This document shows, piece by piece, positions 16,946 to 25,961 of a DNA stretch of 64,000 nt (position 1 is its first letter; each line of letters opens with the position of its first letter). A program made the translations under genes and the position numbers. The notes beneath the pieces are model-generated. The model was not told the origin of the DNA. It searched no databases and was given only the letters and a program-made list of their open reading frames with translations. Source of the DNA: JAEUJM01 sp044221555 (lineage in GTDB: Bacteria > Actinomycetota > Acidimicrobiia > Acidimicrobiales > DATDAH01); NCBI GenBank assembly GCA_044221555.1, contig JBGAOY010000003.1, positions 310,001-374,000 of the forward strand, written 5' to 3'.

Positions 16946-17233
16946 TCGCGTGCGCCTGAGAGGTGCTTGTCCTGAGGTCCTGCAGACCAGCAACCGCGCT
17001 GACGTGCTCTGCGGTTAAGCAGCCGAACCAGAGTCAACGTCTGCGAGCTTGCTGAGCGGGTGACGCCACCGAAATCCGTGTGCAGAACGTCGCATCATCC
17101 GTGAGGTTCACGGATCGCCTCCTCCCCGTTGGTTTGTTGCCAGGTGCCCGAGATGTAGGTCGCCGATTCGAACCGAATTGAGCCTGTCAACCAAACGAGG
17201 CGGGCGGCGCGTCTACCAAGGCGGAGCACACTT

Positions 17234-17740
17234 GTGACCGCCACCATGACTGAGACCGAACTCGAGCACCTCTTCTCCGACCACTACGGGCGGTTGGTGG
17301 GCGCAGTCGTACTTGCGGGCTCGACACGGGAACAGGCCGAGGACGCGGTTCAGGTCGCGATGTCGAAAGCATGGGAGCTGACTCAGGGCGGCGCCGAGAT
17401 CGATCATCCTGCCGCCTGGGTCGCCGCTGTGGCCATGAACGAAGCTCGTGGACGCTTGCGTCGTTCCGGTGCCGAGCGCCGTGCGTTAGATCGCTTGGTG
17501 TTGTCACTGCCTTCGCGAGGTGACGACGTGGGCCACGAGGCGCAGGTCCTCGACGCGGTTGCGGTCCTGGGAGTCCTACGGCAACTGACGTTCAGGCAAC
17601 GCCAGGTCGTAGTACTCCGCTACTACCTCGACCTCTCGACAGCAGATGCCGCGTCCGCGCTTCACATCAATGAAGGCACGGTCAAGACACTGCTTGCCCG
17701 CGCTCGTGCCGCCCTCGAAGACGCCCTTGAAGACGGCTAG
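17234..17740 (+). CDS. ECF-type sigma-70 family factor
   Basis: A 168-residue extracytoplasmic-function sigma factor of the SigE-like actinobacterial type. Region 2 spans about 8-75 (LFSDHYGRLVGAV, then DAVQVAMSKAWE, then HPAAWVAAVAMN). Region 4 spans about 108-160 (FRQRQVVVLRYYLDLST, ADAASALHINEGTVKTLLARA). It recruits RNA polymerase to specific promoters. The start is GTG 17234; an ATG four codons later is possible. The following gene, 16 bases downstream, encodes a membrane protein with the look of a cognate anti-sigma or regulated partner. Codon use is less GC3-biased than in the copper genes, hinting at a different history. Confidence 0.9.
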   Translation: MTATMTETELEHLFSDHYGRLVGAVVLAGSTREQAEDAVQVAMSKAWELTQGGAEIDHPAAWVAAVAMNEARGRLRRSGAERRALDRLVLSLPSRGDDVGHEAQVLDAVAVLGVLRQLTFRQRQVVVLRYYLDLSTADAASALHINEGTVKTLLARARAALEDALEDG

Positions 17741-17756
17741 ACCGATAGGAGCACTG

Positions 17757-18578
17757 ATGAATACGACCGATGATCGGATCAAAGCAGCGCTCGAGACCCT
17801 TGCCGCTCCCGCTGTCGAGAATGCGGATGCTCGGACAGAACCGAGTCCGCCACTCCCCGTTGAGCGGCGTAGCCACCGAGTTGCGATGGCGATCGCGGCG
17901 TGCTGCCTGGTTGTTGTCGGAGTCGGAGCACTCCTCGTTCAGCAGGACGCGGACGATCCATCGAGTGTCGTGGACGGTGGCGAGCACGTTGAGGGCGTCG
18001 ATGCGCCCGCTCCCGTGCAAGATGTAAGCGCCTCGGAGGTGTTCCACTTCACCGATCTCAACGAGATGGTGGCAATTGCTCAGCTCGTCGTGACGGGTGA
18101 GGTCGTTGGCGTTGGTCGTGGTCGCGAGTTTCCTGCTGGCGAGGACACCTACCAGGCGCAGGAGTCGCACCTCCGCGTGACCCGCGTGTTGCATTCGGCC
18201 TCTGCGACGGATGCGGCGGCGGTTCGACCCGGGGACACGATCACGATCGAAGAGCTCGCTTGGCGCAACGGTGAGCCGATCACGCTCAACGGAGGCACCG
18301 AACCGAGCACCGCAGGCCAGGTTGGCGTGTTCTTCTTGGTCCATCCGACATCTGGACCAAGGGAGGCTCAGCGCAACTGGGCACCGGTCGGCAGCCAGGG
18401 GCGCTTCTTCGTCACGGGCTCAGGTATCAAAGCGGCTAACCCGAACGAAGAGTTCGCAGCTGCGCTGCAGGGACGGCCTCTTGAGGAGCTGGAGCAGATG
18501 GTCATCGAGGCCTCGGCGACCGTCGATACCCCACCCCCGCCGGCCACGACAGTCGCCTCAGCCTCGGCTGACGGATAG
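17757..18578 (+). CDS. Single-pass membrane protein paired with the ECF sigma factor
   Basis: A 273-residue protein. The N-terminal ~43 residues are cytoplasmic, one membrane helix lies at about 44-62, and the rest is outside. The start is the ATG at 17757, with GATAGGAG upstream; the longer open frame sits in the sigma gene. The short cytoplasmic part lacks the HxxxCxxC zinc signature of ZAS anti-sigma factors. The extracytoplasmic part has an FTDLNEMVAIAQLVVTGEVV stretch seen in small beta-barrel exported domains, and ends Pro/Thr-rich. Placement suggests anti-sigma or sigma-controlled sensor; function not established. Confidence 0.75.
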   Translation: MNTTDDRIKAALETLAAPAVENADARTEPSPPLPVERRSHRVAMAIAACCLVVVGVGALLVQQDADDPSSVVDGGEHVEGVDAPAPVQDVSASEVFHFTDLNEMVAIAQLVVTGEVVGVGRGREFPAGEDTYQAQESHLRVTRVLHSASATDAAAVRPGDTITIEELAWRNGEPITLNGGTEPSTAGQVGVFFLVHPTSGPREAQRNWAPVGSQGRFFVTGSGIKAANPNEEFAAALQGRPLEELEQMVIEASATVDTPPPPATTVASASADG

Positions 18579-18684
18579 GCGTGCCGATGTTTCGGGTACT
18601 CGTGGCGGCGATGCCTGAGTTGGGACATGAGCCGTAGTCGTTGATCGTGCTCAGGGGCCTTGTCGTGAACGCATGCTCACGAAT

Positions 18685-18750
18685 CTCACCATGCCCGGCT
18701 CGAGCATCATCGGGCGTCAACGCCGTCCTGCTGAAGCGCCTCCACCTCCG
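18685..18750 (+). pseudogene. Relic of a P1B ATPase 3' end
   Basis: About 66 bases that closely copy the 3' end of the CPD-type ATPase gene at 16857-16923: the same stretch that encodes MSGSSIIVAVNAVLLKRL is recognisable, with single-base differences and a small deletion that breaks the frame near 18713. No further ATPase sequence precedes it. It marks either a lost second ATPase gene or a partial duplication flanking the sigma-factor insertion. Confidence 0.75.
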
Positions 18751-18792
18751 GGCGGCGTCAGGGTGAGCCGACGCACGACGGCACCCAGCTCA

Positions 18793-19584
18793 TCAGCAGT
18801 CGCACGCGTAGTAGCGGTCGAGGCCGCCGAGGGAGTCATCGGAGGTGTTCACGCCCGGTAGCACGTCGGTGTCCTGGAGCGCAGACTCCAGCTCGGTGAG
18901 CGTCATCCCGCCGAGATCGGGTTCACTGCCACCAACGTTGAAACGCGGTGGAAGCAATCGCTGGTCCTGGACCTCGAAAGCGGAGCTCACAGTTTGAAGC
19001 CCCCAGACCGACGGTCCTTCAGACTGCCGGTAGAGGACGAACGAACCCACGTATCGGTTGCCGACGGCAAGGCGCCTGCCACCACCGACCTTGTCGAGAA
19101 CCGCCCCGTCACTGCGCAGAAACGACCCGTCGGTCCACATCTCGAAGCAGTCGGGGAGCGATTCCGCGGAGGGAAAGCTGTAGAGATCGTCGACGACCTG
19201 AATCGTTGCCGACCGCCCGATGGGGCTCTCTGGCCGCTCCTCCGGTACGTCGTGCAGCAGAGTTTCTGCGTCTCCGATGACGTCGAAGACGACAACGTGA
19301 TCACCGAATGACACCCAATCGGCGAGTGAAGTGAACCGAGCACCTTCATCGACTTCCCACGCCACGACCCGGCGCTCCCCGTGCGGCATGACAACGGTGC
19401 TCGACGGCGGATCGGCGACCGGACAGCGTCGACGAGCCTCGGACAACTGTCCCGAGCTACACGACATCATCGTGGAGGCGAGTAACAGGAGACTGACCGT
19501 CCGGGCTCTCAAGGCGGTTCTTGATGTGGCAGCGTCGGCGATCGCTCGTGTCAGCGTCGCCACGGTGTCAGGCCAGTTTCGCAC
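18793..19584 (-). CDS. Predicted lipoprotein, unknown function
   Basis: A 263-residue protein in which a hydrophobic stretch at about 29-40 runs into MMSCSSG, a lipobox-like cysteine near residue 43. The mature part is soluble and beta-rich, with WEVDEGARFTSLADWV, a DHVVVFDVIGDAE strand and a Cys-x-Cys terminus (YACDC). About 25 residues precede the basic n-region, so the real start may be an internal GTG/ATG. It shares broad features with the outer part of the sigma-linked protein at 17757 (transport-of-dates style beta domain not recognised). No domain assigned. It converges on the ATPase relic. Confidence 0.65.
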   Translation of the reverse strand: MRNWPDTVATLTRAIADAATSRTALRARTVSLLLLASTMMSCSSGQLSEARRRCPVADPPSSTVVMPHGERRVVAWEVDEGARFTSLADWVSFGDHVVVFDVIGDAETLLHDVPEERPESPIGRSATIQVVDDLYSFPSAESLPDCFEMWTDGSFLRSDGAVLDKVGGGRRLAVGNRYVGSFVLYRQSEGPSVWGLQTVSSAFEVQDQRLLPPRFNVGGSEPDLGGMTLTELESALQDTDVLPGVNTSDDSLGGLDRYYACDC

Positions 19585-20147
19585 CGCAGTCGCTCGGTCC
19601 CCTGTGCTCTTGTCGTGGACAACTATCTCTCATGTGGCGCGTCACCTCGTCATCGCCGCGGATTCGAGGACGCCCGTCCCGGCCCGCCCCGGATCGCAGC
19701 GCCATGGACAGCCCGACGACGATCGGCCAGAGGAGCGCGAGGTTCCCGGCGAGCTGCTGCTGGACGTCGGGGGACAGGGCTGCCTGGCCTGCTGGGTGTC
19801 GCAACACGACGGGCGCCCGGTCACCTCGAGCGGCGCTATCTGCTGTTCGAGAGGTGAGCTGGGCCACAGTTCACGGAAGCAGCGTTATCGACGGGCGCCG
19901 GTCGCTCGCGCCGTCGAGCGGCGCTTCCCCCTAGTCCCCACTACAGATGACTTCTTGGCACCCCTCACGCACAGTCATGCCCATCACGAATCCCGGCCAG
20001 ACGTGTGCGTGGGCTTGTCGGTTGGCAAGTACGTCGAGTGTTGCGTGGTCGGAAGGGGCCAACCGACCACTGGCTGACCAGCATCCCGCGGGGCGATTCG
20101 GTGTCAGCCCTGCGCGGAGGTCGTGGTGGCGCGGGTGAATGCCGGTC
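19585..20147. other. 563-base stretch without a firm gene
   Basis: The only hint of coding is on the minus strand at 19568-19867, 99 residues with one hydrophobic helix (LAGNLALLWPIVVGLSMAL) between low-complexity ends. It overlaps the neighbouring lipoprotein gene by 17 bases and has no good ribosome-binding site, so it is left unassigned. The remainder shows no recognisable feature. Confidence 0.3.
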
Positions 20148-22187
20148 TCAGGCGGCCGCGGACGAGTGGTTTGGCAGGAGAATGTTCAGCCAAGGCGTGG
20201 TTGACGGGGTGCGTTCGAGGTGAACGTAACGGTGCATCCTCCGCAGGTCGACGGACAGGGAGTGTCGGGTCGTGCGGGCCTGCCAGGAGGCGACCGCACT
20301 TGGGAACGACCAGCCGGCTTCGGCGAGATCGACCAGCGCTTCGAACTCCGCCGCGCTGCACACGAAGCGCGGGTTGCGGTCCGGTCGCTGGCGCGCCAGT
20401 TCGCCCTGTAAGGCAGGGGTGCTCTCGAGCGGCTGTTCGGTCACGACGAGGATTGTCGTCATGGCTGGTCGCGGCAGTCCGAGCATCTGAGCGATCTGGT
20501 GCAGGTCATCGGCTGTGGCTTCGGCTTGGTCGGCCTCGGCGTGGTACCGCTCACACATCCGTTGGTTCGCCTCGATGCTGCCGTCGGCGATACCGCGAGG
20601 TAGGCGCTGTAGAGAGGCCTCGACGGCGATGTACTGATTGAAGTACCCGACGACGGCGTCTCCTCGGGTGGCTGTGGTGGAGGCGGCCTTGATGGTGCGC
20701 TCGTGGATGACGGTGTGGTTGTTGGTGAGGCGTTCGAGCTGGTCGTGCATCCAGGCCTCGAACAGTGGGCCGAGCGGCTGCTGGGCGGCTCGTGCGCCGC
20801 CGAGTCCTTTGAAGGCCCATCGTTGGATCTGGGTAGCGCGTTCGGCTACGAGGTCCAGGCTGACCGGCACGAGTCGACCGTCAGGGCATTCGATGATGGG
20901 GGCGTTGCGGAGTGCGACGTTGTCGGTCTGGGGGAGTGACCCGAGCCCGTGGTAGCGATCTCCTGCGTCGTTGAGCAGCGCGGTCCGCAGGTCTTCGATG
21001 GACCCGACGAGCCAATGGTCGAAGGCGTCTTCGAAGGTGCCCTGGAGCGAGATGTGTTCGGATTCGATGTCGGTCTCGAGTAGGTCGTCGCGGGTCAGTG
21101 GGAGGGGTGTCTGGCCGAGTAGTGCCCTGGTCCACTTGATGCCGATCAGCCAGACGCCGGCGAGCCAGTTGGCGACTTCCACGCCGACCGTGCGGCGGAA
21201 GTAGTCCCGTGCGGCGGACGGCGGCATGTGCGCGCCGACCGTGGACGGGTGGTCGTCGGGCGTTGTCCAGATTGCCAGCCACCGGTCGAGGGTGCGCGCC
21301 CAGTCGCCTCGTGCGCGGAGATCGAACGCGACCGCCGAGACGAGCGCCAGCAGCTTCCCGGGTGTGGTGTCGTCGGTATCCTCGAACAGGTCACTCCCGT
21401 GGTAGTCGTCGTGGAGAAGCCACACCGCAGTGAGGAGCTCGGACGCCGAGGGTTGGGTGTCCGCTCGGAGGCATCGGAACCACGCTCGGGCCATGACGTG
21501 GAGGTCTGACCCGGTCGCTGGTTCCCATTGTGCGGTGTCGGTGAGTTCGTGGTCGTCAGCGGCGACAATCTCGGAAAGGATCCACCTGACGCAGCGTGGC
21601 GCAAACAGGGCACCCCCTGCCTGTGCGGCGGCGACGATCCGGGCTCGGATCGGCGCAGGCGCGTCACATCGCCCTGCGAGCTGAGCTTGGACCGTGCCGT
21701 CGAGGTCGCACTCGACCCGCAGGGCGAGAGCCGCGAGGATCGCCACGAGTTCCTCTTTAGGCACGCGACACAGAACTGCCCACGCGGCACGTCGAACCGT
21801 TGCCGGTGAGAACAGCACCCCGACAGTGCTCGCCGTAGTGAGTGCCTTCACCCGCCAGTTGCGGTCGGCTTGGCGCGCTTCTTCGACACGCGCCGGGACC
21901 ACGAGGGGGAGATCGTCCGCCTCGACCCAGCGGGGATCGATGCCAGCGCCGGCGATGGTCGTGGGAGGAAGCTGGAACGTCTGGGTCGTAAGGATGTGCG
22001 GTAGGGCGAGGGCTTCGGTTGCGAGCGCCCAGGGGGAGCCGGCGGGCAGCGCCGGGTTGGCAACGATGAGGCGGCCGTACTGCGCCGCGGGCGCCGGCAC
22101 CGGGAAGTGGCAGACATGAAGGGCCGGCTCTTCGCGTCTCGGGAGGTGGAGCTCAAACACCACACTCGGGCGGCGGCTTGTGGTCAT
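20148..22187 (-). CDS. Large soluble protein of unknown function, possible PD-(D/E)xK-like C-terminal segment
   Basis: A 679-residue hypothetical protein with no membrane segments or signal. The N-terminal ~150 residues contain beta strands and the middle is helical, with many Trp and Asp (WTTPDDHPS, HDDYHGSDLFEDTDD). Around residues 480-540 the order FEAWMHDQLERL, then GDAVV, then IAVEAS resembles the acidic core of PD-(D/E)xK nucleases (D...ExK), but Ser stands in place of Lys. The end has a helix-rich region with WSFPSAVASWQART. No family is recognised. It stands alone between non-coding stretches next to phage-like terminase genes, so a mobile or defence-linked origin is possible but unproven. 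Confidence 0.7.
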   Translation of the reverse strand: MTTSRRPSVVFELHLPRREEPALHVCHFPVPAPAAQYGRLIVANPALPAGSPWALATEALALPHILTTQTFQLPPTTIAGAGIDPRWVEADDLPLVVPARVEEARQADRNWRVKALTTASTVGVLFSPATVRRAAWAVLCRVPKEELVAILAALALRVECDLDGTVQAQLAGRCDAPAPIRARIVAAAQAGGALFAPRCVRWILSEIVAADDHELTDTAQWEPATGSDLHVMARAWFRCLRADTQPSASELLTAVWLLHDDYHGSDLFEDTDDTTPGKLLALVSAVAFDLRARGDWARTLDRWLAIWTTPDDHPSTVGAHMPPSAARDYFRRTVGVEVANWLAGVWLIGIKWTRALLGQTPLPLTRDDLLETDIESEHISLQGTFEDAFDHWLVGSIEDLRTALLNDAGDRYHGLGSLPQTDNVALRNAPIIECPDGRLVPVSLDLVAERATQIQRWAFKGLGGARAAQQPLGPLFEAWMHDQLERLTNNHTVIHERTIKAASTTATRGDAVVGYFNQYIAVEASLQRLPRGIADGSIEANQRMCERYHAEADQAEATADDLHQIAQMLGLPRPAMTTILVVTEQPLESTPALQGELARQRPDRNPRFVCSAAEFEALVDLAEAGWSFPSAVASWQARTTRHSLSVDLRRMHRYVHLERTPSTTPWLNILLPNHSSAAA

Positions 22188-23231
22188 GGCGGCCTCGAAC
22201 TACATAGCTGTCATTCCGAAGCTAGGTCCGGGGCGGGTCCTGGGCAACTGGATTCCCGTGGTCGGCGTTCGAGGTTGTTGTGTCACCGAACCGCTGACGC
22301 CGTCCGGCGAGTCGGTTGAGAACACCCCCGGGGCTCAGCGCTGTCCGCAGTAGGCCTCCTTGAATCGCAACAGGTGAGAGGGCTCACGGTCACCTACCAG
22401 CCTTGGGCGTCGAACGGCTCGTCATGGCCGCATGGGTCTCGATCACCGTCCGGGTGTCCGGATGGTGTCGAGAACCCATCTGCCGCGCTGACCAGGGAGA
22501 ACTCGGCGACCCACCCGCCCTTGCGCCGCGTTCTTAGGGCCGCGCTGGCGGTTCACAGAAGCACCATCATCGGCGGCGCGGCGTATGCGCGGAGCACGGT
22601 CTCGTAGTCACCTGACGCCCAGTTCCCCGCCTCGGGTGGCCACCCCGTCGGACGCCTCGCCATTCTCCCTCACCTGAGGGTGCCGACACCCGTTGCGTTG
22701 AGCACGGGAGGCGCCGCTCGCAGGTAGCCCCACGGGACATCGCCGCGAGCTGGCCTGCCCTCGGTTCCGCGAGACCGACCGCGAAGTTGGTCGGCGCCAA
22801 CGAGTGTGGATCTGGTTCGGTCGATGGTCTCGGGCGGCTGGTCACCTCTGGCGAGGTATCAAGCCGGTGCTCCAGCGTCCCTGTGGAACCCGGTTCTCAA
22901 CCGACCGAAGGGTTGAGAGGCGGTCCGTGCCTCTCGGTCGAGGAGGTCCAGATGTTCTTGTCGGGGTGCTGCACCAGCCGTGGTGGGGCGTGGTTCTGTC
23001 GTGGCTGTTCGCCCCCTCGCAGCGACTGGTTGGCCCGCCGGGCCGATCAGCACTCGGCGCCTCTGGCTCGGCCGTTGGGGTTGGTCGCACTGTCGTCGGC
23101 GGGACTTCGACCACAAAGGGATGAGCGCTGAGTTCTGTCTCAGCTCGCTTGGCGGGCCGCCGCCCTGTCGAGGATGGGACGAGGCCGGTGAAGAGATACA
23201 GGCAGTTTCTGGATGACGAGAGGAGTCGAGC
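22188..23231. other. 1.04-kb stretch without a supported gene
   Basis: All six frames carry only short, Arg/Pro/Ser-rich open frames typical of non-coding GC-rich DNA. No ribosome-binding site, tRNA-like fold or long repeat was seen. It separates the 679-residue hypothetical gene from the phage-like terminase genes, and may include unseen control sites for either. Confidence 0.4.
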
Positions 23232-23297
23232 ATGAGTTGGAACCGGGTGTGGCAGGCGGGGTCGTCCCGCTGGGCGGAGGGGGCGGCCGATGTCTGA
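23232..23297 (+). CDS. Tiny ORF preceding terminase genes
   Basis: A 21-codon frame (begins MSWNRVW, ends AADV) with AGAGGAG about 8 bases before the ATG. Its stop overlaps the start of the small-terminase-like gene (8-base overlap). It could be a leader peptide giving translational coupling. Too short for homology; kept only for its ribosome-binding site and overlap. Confidence 0.3.
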   Translation: MSWNRVWQAGSSRWAEGAADV

Positions 23298-23712
23298 AGC
23301 GAGCGGGCGCACCCGCGACGAGGGCGAGGAGCTCGACGGTCGCGCGGCCGAGGATGAGGTGTTGGTGGAGTGTCTGGCGGCAGGGATGTCGTTCCCGGCG
23401 GCGGGGGAGATGGCGGGGTGCTCGGCGCGTACGGTGAGCCGCCGGATGTCCGACCCGGAGTTCGTGTTACGGGTGAGCCGACGTCGGGGCGAGCGGGTCC
23501 GGGCGATCACCGGTCAGTTGACGGCGTTGGCCGATGACGCGCTCACCACGATCCGGATGGTGCTCGAGGGCGGTGAGCGCGACGCCGACCGGTTGCGCGC
23601 CGCGCACCTGGTGCTGAGCCATCTGGGCCGGTTCCGGGCCGACACCGATCTGGAGGAGCGGTTGGCCGAGTTGGAGGACCGTTTGGCCGGCGACGGCGGG
23701 GAGGTGGCGTGA
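23290..23712 (+). CDS. Phage terminase small subunit-like DNA-binding protein
   Basis: A 140-residue protein. After an acidic N-terminus, residues ~30-60 form a helix-turn-helix (MSFPAAGEMAGCSARTVSRRM), as in small terminase subunits that recognise packaging sites. Residues 70-110 are helical with a LTALADDALTTIRMVL run, and the end is an acidic coiled coil (DTDLEERLAELEDRLAG) suited to oligomer assembly. Its stop overlaps the start of the large-terminase-like gene. No portal or capsid genes follow, so the pair is an orphan. Confidence 0.75.
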   Translation: MSEASGRTRDEGEELDGRAAEDEVLVECLAAGMSFPAAGEMAGCSARTVSRRMSDPEFVLRVSRRRGERVRAITGQLTALADDALTTIRMVLEGGERDADRLRAAHLVLSHLGRFRADTDLEERLAELEDRLAGDGGEVA

Positions 23713-25739
23713 TGGGCACCAACCGGGGCCGGCTGGACCGGGTGGAGAAGCAGGTGCGGGCCGTCCATGAGGCCCGCGGCAAGCAGGAGGTGGGTTTCGA
23801 CCGCGCCGGCCACATCGTGGAGTTCGCGACCGACCAGCGGTTCTTGGGCATGAAGTTGTTTCCGCGGCAGGGCTCGCTGCTCAAGGCGATGACCTTGGAC
23901 GTGGAGCACATGACCGAGTTCGACCTCCGGGTGTACGCCGAGTGGGGCGCCGGGTTCGTCCCTGACCTGGACGGCGATCGCCCGGCGTGGCAGGGCACGG
24001 CGGGGACGACCCCGGATCTGATGGAGCGGGTCATGTGGTGCCGCGGTCAGGGGCGCCGCTGGTTCCGTGAGACGTTGCTGTTGATCGGCCGGCGCGGCTC
24101 GAAGGGCTACCTGGCCGCCATTTTCGGTGCGTGGCAGCTCCACGTGTTGTTCTGCGACGGCGATGTGCACGAGCGTCACGGAGCCGACCCGTTCAAGCGC
24201 CTGTCGTGGGTGGTGTTCGCCGGCAAGAAGGACCAGGCCGTCGCCAACGTGTTCCGCGACTTCAAGTCGGTGGTGACCCGCTCGCAGTGGTTCAAGCCGT
24301 TCATCGCCGAGACGACCAAGGAATCGGTTTTGTTGTTCACGCCTCGTCAGCTCCGAGACGGCGTCGACACCTCCGACCCGGACCTGGCGCTGATCGAGAT
24401 CCGGGCGGCGGCGACCACGGACCTCGACCAGCGCGGTCCGGCGGTGCTGTCGATCTTCATGGACGAGTTCGCTCATCTGCACGGGTCGGGCGCCACGTCC
24501 TCGTCGGTCGACATCTACAACGCGGCGACCCCCGCCACCGCCCAGTTCGGTGTCGACGCCGCGGTCGTGCAGACCACTTCGCCGTGGGACAAGCACGGCC
24601 AGGCGTGGTTCACCTACAACCGGGCGCTCGAGTTCGACCCGGTCACTGGCGGTGCGGTCAACCCGGACTTCCTGATAGTCCAGTTGCCCTCCGACGCCCT
24701 GTACCTCGACGCCGACCGGGCCGACACGATCCCCATGTGGCCCGGCGGCCCCACCTACCCCGGGGGCCGAGGGCCGGTCTTCGAGTTCGACGAGGCCCGC
24801 CTGCGAGACGAGCAAGCCAACCCCGACGCCTTCGCGACCGAGTACCGGGCGCAGTGGCGCTCGAGCCCCGACGCCTATCTCCCCGACCGCTTCGTGGACC
24901 GCCTCTGGCGCGTCTGGAAGGGCGTGCAGCTGGCCATGGCCCAGCGCGCCCCGCTCAGCACTCAGTACTTCGCCCACGCCGACCCGTCGCTCTCCCAGGC
25001 CAACTTCGGCTTCGCGATCTGTCACCTGGAGTGGGACGACGACGACGTCGCCCACGTCGTGTTCGACGTAATTGACCACTGGCGGCCCCAGGACTTCCCC
25101 GACGGCAGCGTCAGCTACGTCCAGATCGGCGAGAGGATCTTCGACTACATCCGACGGTTCAACATCTCCGAGCTCACCTTCGACCACTGGAACTCCGCCG
25201 AGCTCATGGAGCGGCTCAACGACCGCGTGGCCGCGGCTCGCCTCCCCAAGGCGTGCCGCATCCACGAGCGGCGACCCAACCAGCAGCTCAACCTCGACGT
25301 CTGGGAGATGTTCAAAACTGCGCTCGGCCACGACCTCGTCCATGCGCCCTACTACCAGCAGGCCGACCTCGAGCTCCGGGCCCTCGAGTTCCGAGGCGGC
25401 CGGGTCCAGGCGCCCACCGCCGGCGAGATCCGTACCCGCGACGTGGCCGACGCCATGGTCTACGCCTTCTACAACGCCTTCGAGGGCGTCGCCTCGTCGG
25501 TGTTCGCCCGCCTCTCCGGCCTCGCCCCCATGCTCATCCAGGGCCCCTCGGTGCCCGAGGCGACCCTCCGGGCGTTCGCCAAAGCGCAGGCACCCGACTC
25601 GCACCAGCAGCTCACTGAACTCACCCGCTCCTGGGGCCGAGGCCCCATGAACGCAGCCCGACGCGGGCCCGGCGCCTACAACCCCGCCCGCGGCGGCCTC
25701 TACGACCAGTACGGCAGGAGGCGCCGTAACGGCTCTTAG
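23709..25739 (+). CDS. Phage terminase large subunit-like protein (orphan)
   Basis: A 676-residue protein with terminase large-subunit layout: an N-terminal ATPase with a Walker A-like loop GRRGSKGY near residue 128 and Walker B-like FMDEFAHL near 249, then a C-terminal RNase H-like nuclease with Asp in HADPSLSQANFGF near 424, FDHW near 490 and a final RDVADAMVYAF helix near 578. The Walker A is non-canonical (RGSKG rather than GxGKT), as in many tailed-phage terminases. The C-terminus is Arg/Gly-rich. No other virion gene is nearby, so it is a remnant or was captured for another use. ATG overlaps the previous stop. Confidence 0.85.
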   Translation: MMGTNRGRLDRVEKQVRAVHEARGKQEVGFDRAGHIVEFATDQRFLGMKLFPRQGSLLKAMTLDVEHMTEFDLRVYAEWGAGFVPDLDGDRPAWQGTAGTTPDLMERVMWCRGQGRRWFRETLLLIGRRGSKGYLAAIFGAWQLHVLFCDGDVHERHGADPFKRLSWVVFAGKKDQAVANVFRDFKSVVTRSQWFKPFIAETTKESVLLFTPRQLRDGVDTSDPDLALIEIRAAATTDLDQRGPAVLSIFMDEFAHLHGSGATSSSVDIYNAATPATAQFGVDAAVVQTTSPWDKHGQAWFTYNRALEFDPVTGGAVNPDFLIVQLPSDALYLDADRADTIPMWPGGPTYPGGRGPVFEFDEARLRDEQANPDAFATEYRAQWRSSPDAYLPDRFVDRLWRVWKGVQLAMAQRAPLSTQYFAHADPSLSQANFGFAICHLEWDDDDVAHVVFDVIDHWRPQDFPDGSVSYVQIGERIFDYIRRFNISELTFDHWNSAELMERLNDRVAAARLPKACRIHERRPNQQLNLDVWEMFKTALGHDLVHAPYYQQADLELRALEFRGGRVQAPTAGEIRTRDVADAMVYAFYNAFEGVASSVFARLSGLAPMLIQGPSVPEATLRAFAKAQAPDSHQQLTELTRSWGRGPMNAARRGPGAYNPARGGLYDQYGRRRRNGS

Positions 25740-25847
25740 CCACGACAATCCACGACAAACCACGCCACCGAAGGCGTTACCGATCTGACCGGATCCGTTA
25801 CCGGCCCCACCCGCCAGCCCCCAGCCCAGGCATTTCCTACCGGCCCC

Positions 25848-25892
25848 ACGCGGGCCGCGGGCACGCGGGCCGCGGACACGCGGGCCGCGGGC
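25848..25892. repeat. Three 15-bp tandem repeats
   Basis: Unit ACGCGGGCCGCGGGC at 25848-25862 and 25878-25892, with a two-base variant between them at 25863-25877. Each unit holds the inner palindrome CGCGGGCCGCG-like core. It sits in the 222-base gap after the terminase gene and could act in termination or be simple slippage. Confidence 0.75.
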
Positions 25893-25939
25893 TTTGGCGA
25901 TGGCACCTTAGCAGGTGGGAAAACTCGCCGTACTCGTTG

Positions 25940-25959
25940 TGTAAGCATATACGCTTACA
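25940..25959. promoter_or_regulatory. Palindromic operator TGTAAGC-N6-GCTTACA
   Basis: Perfect 7-bp arms around a 6-bp AT-rich centre, ending 2 bases before the ATG of the XRE-type gene. The AT-rich core could be the -10 region of a near-leaderless transcript. Best explained as the site where the downstream XRE antitoxin represses its own operon. Confidence 0.78.
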
Positions 25960-25961
25960 GC

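Noticed and set aside
23514..25763. 749-residue minus-strand frame opposite the terminase gene
   Set aside because: Shadow frame, repetitive Val/Gly/Glu composition; the plus strand has Walker and nuclease motifs.
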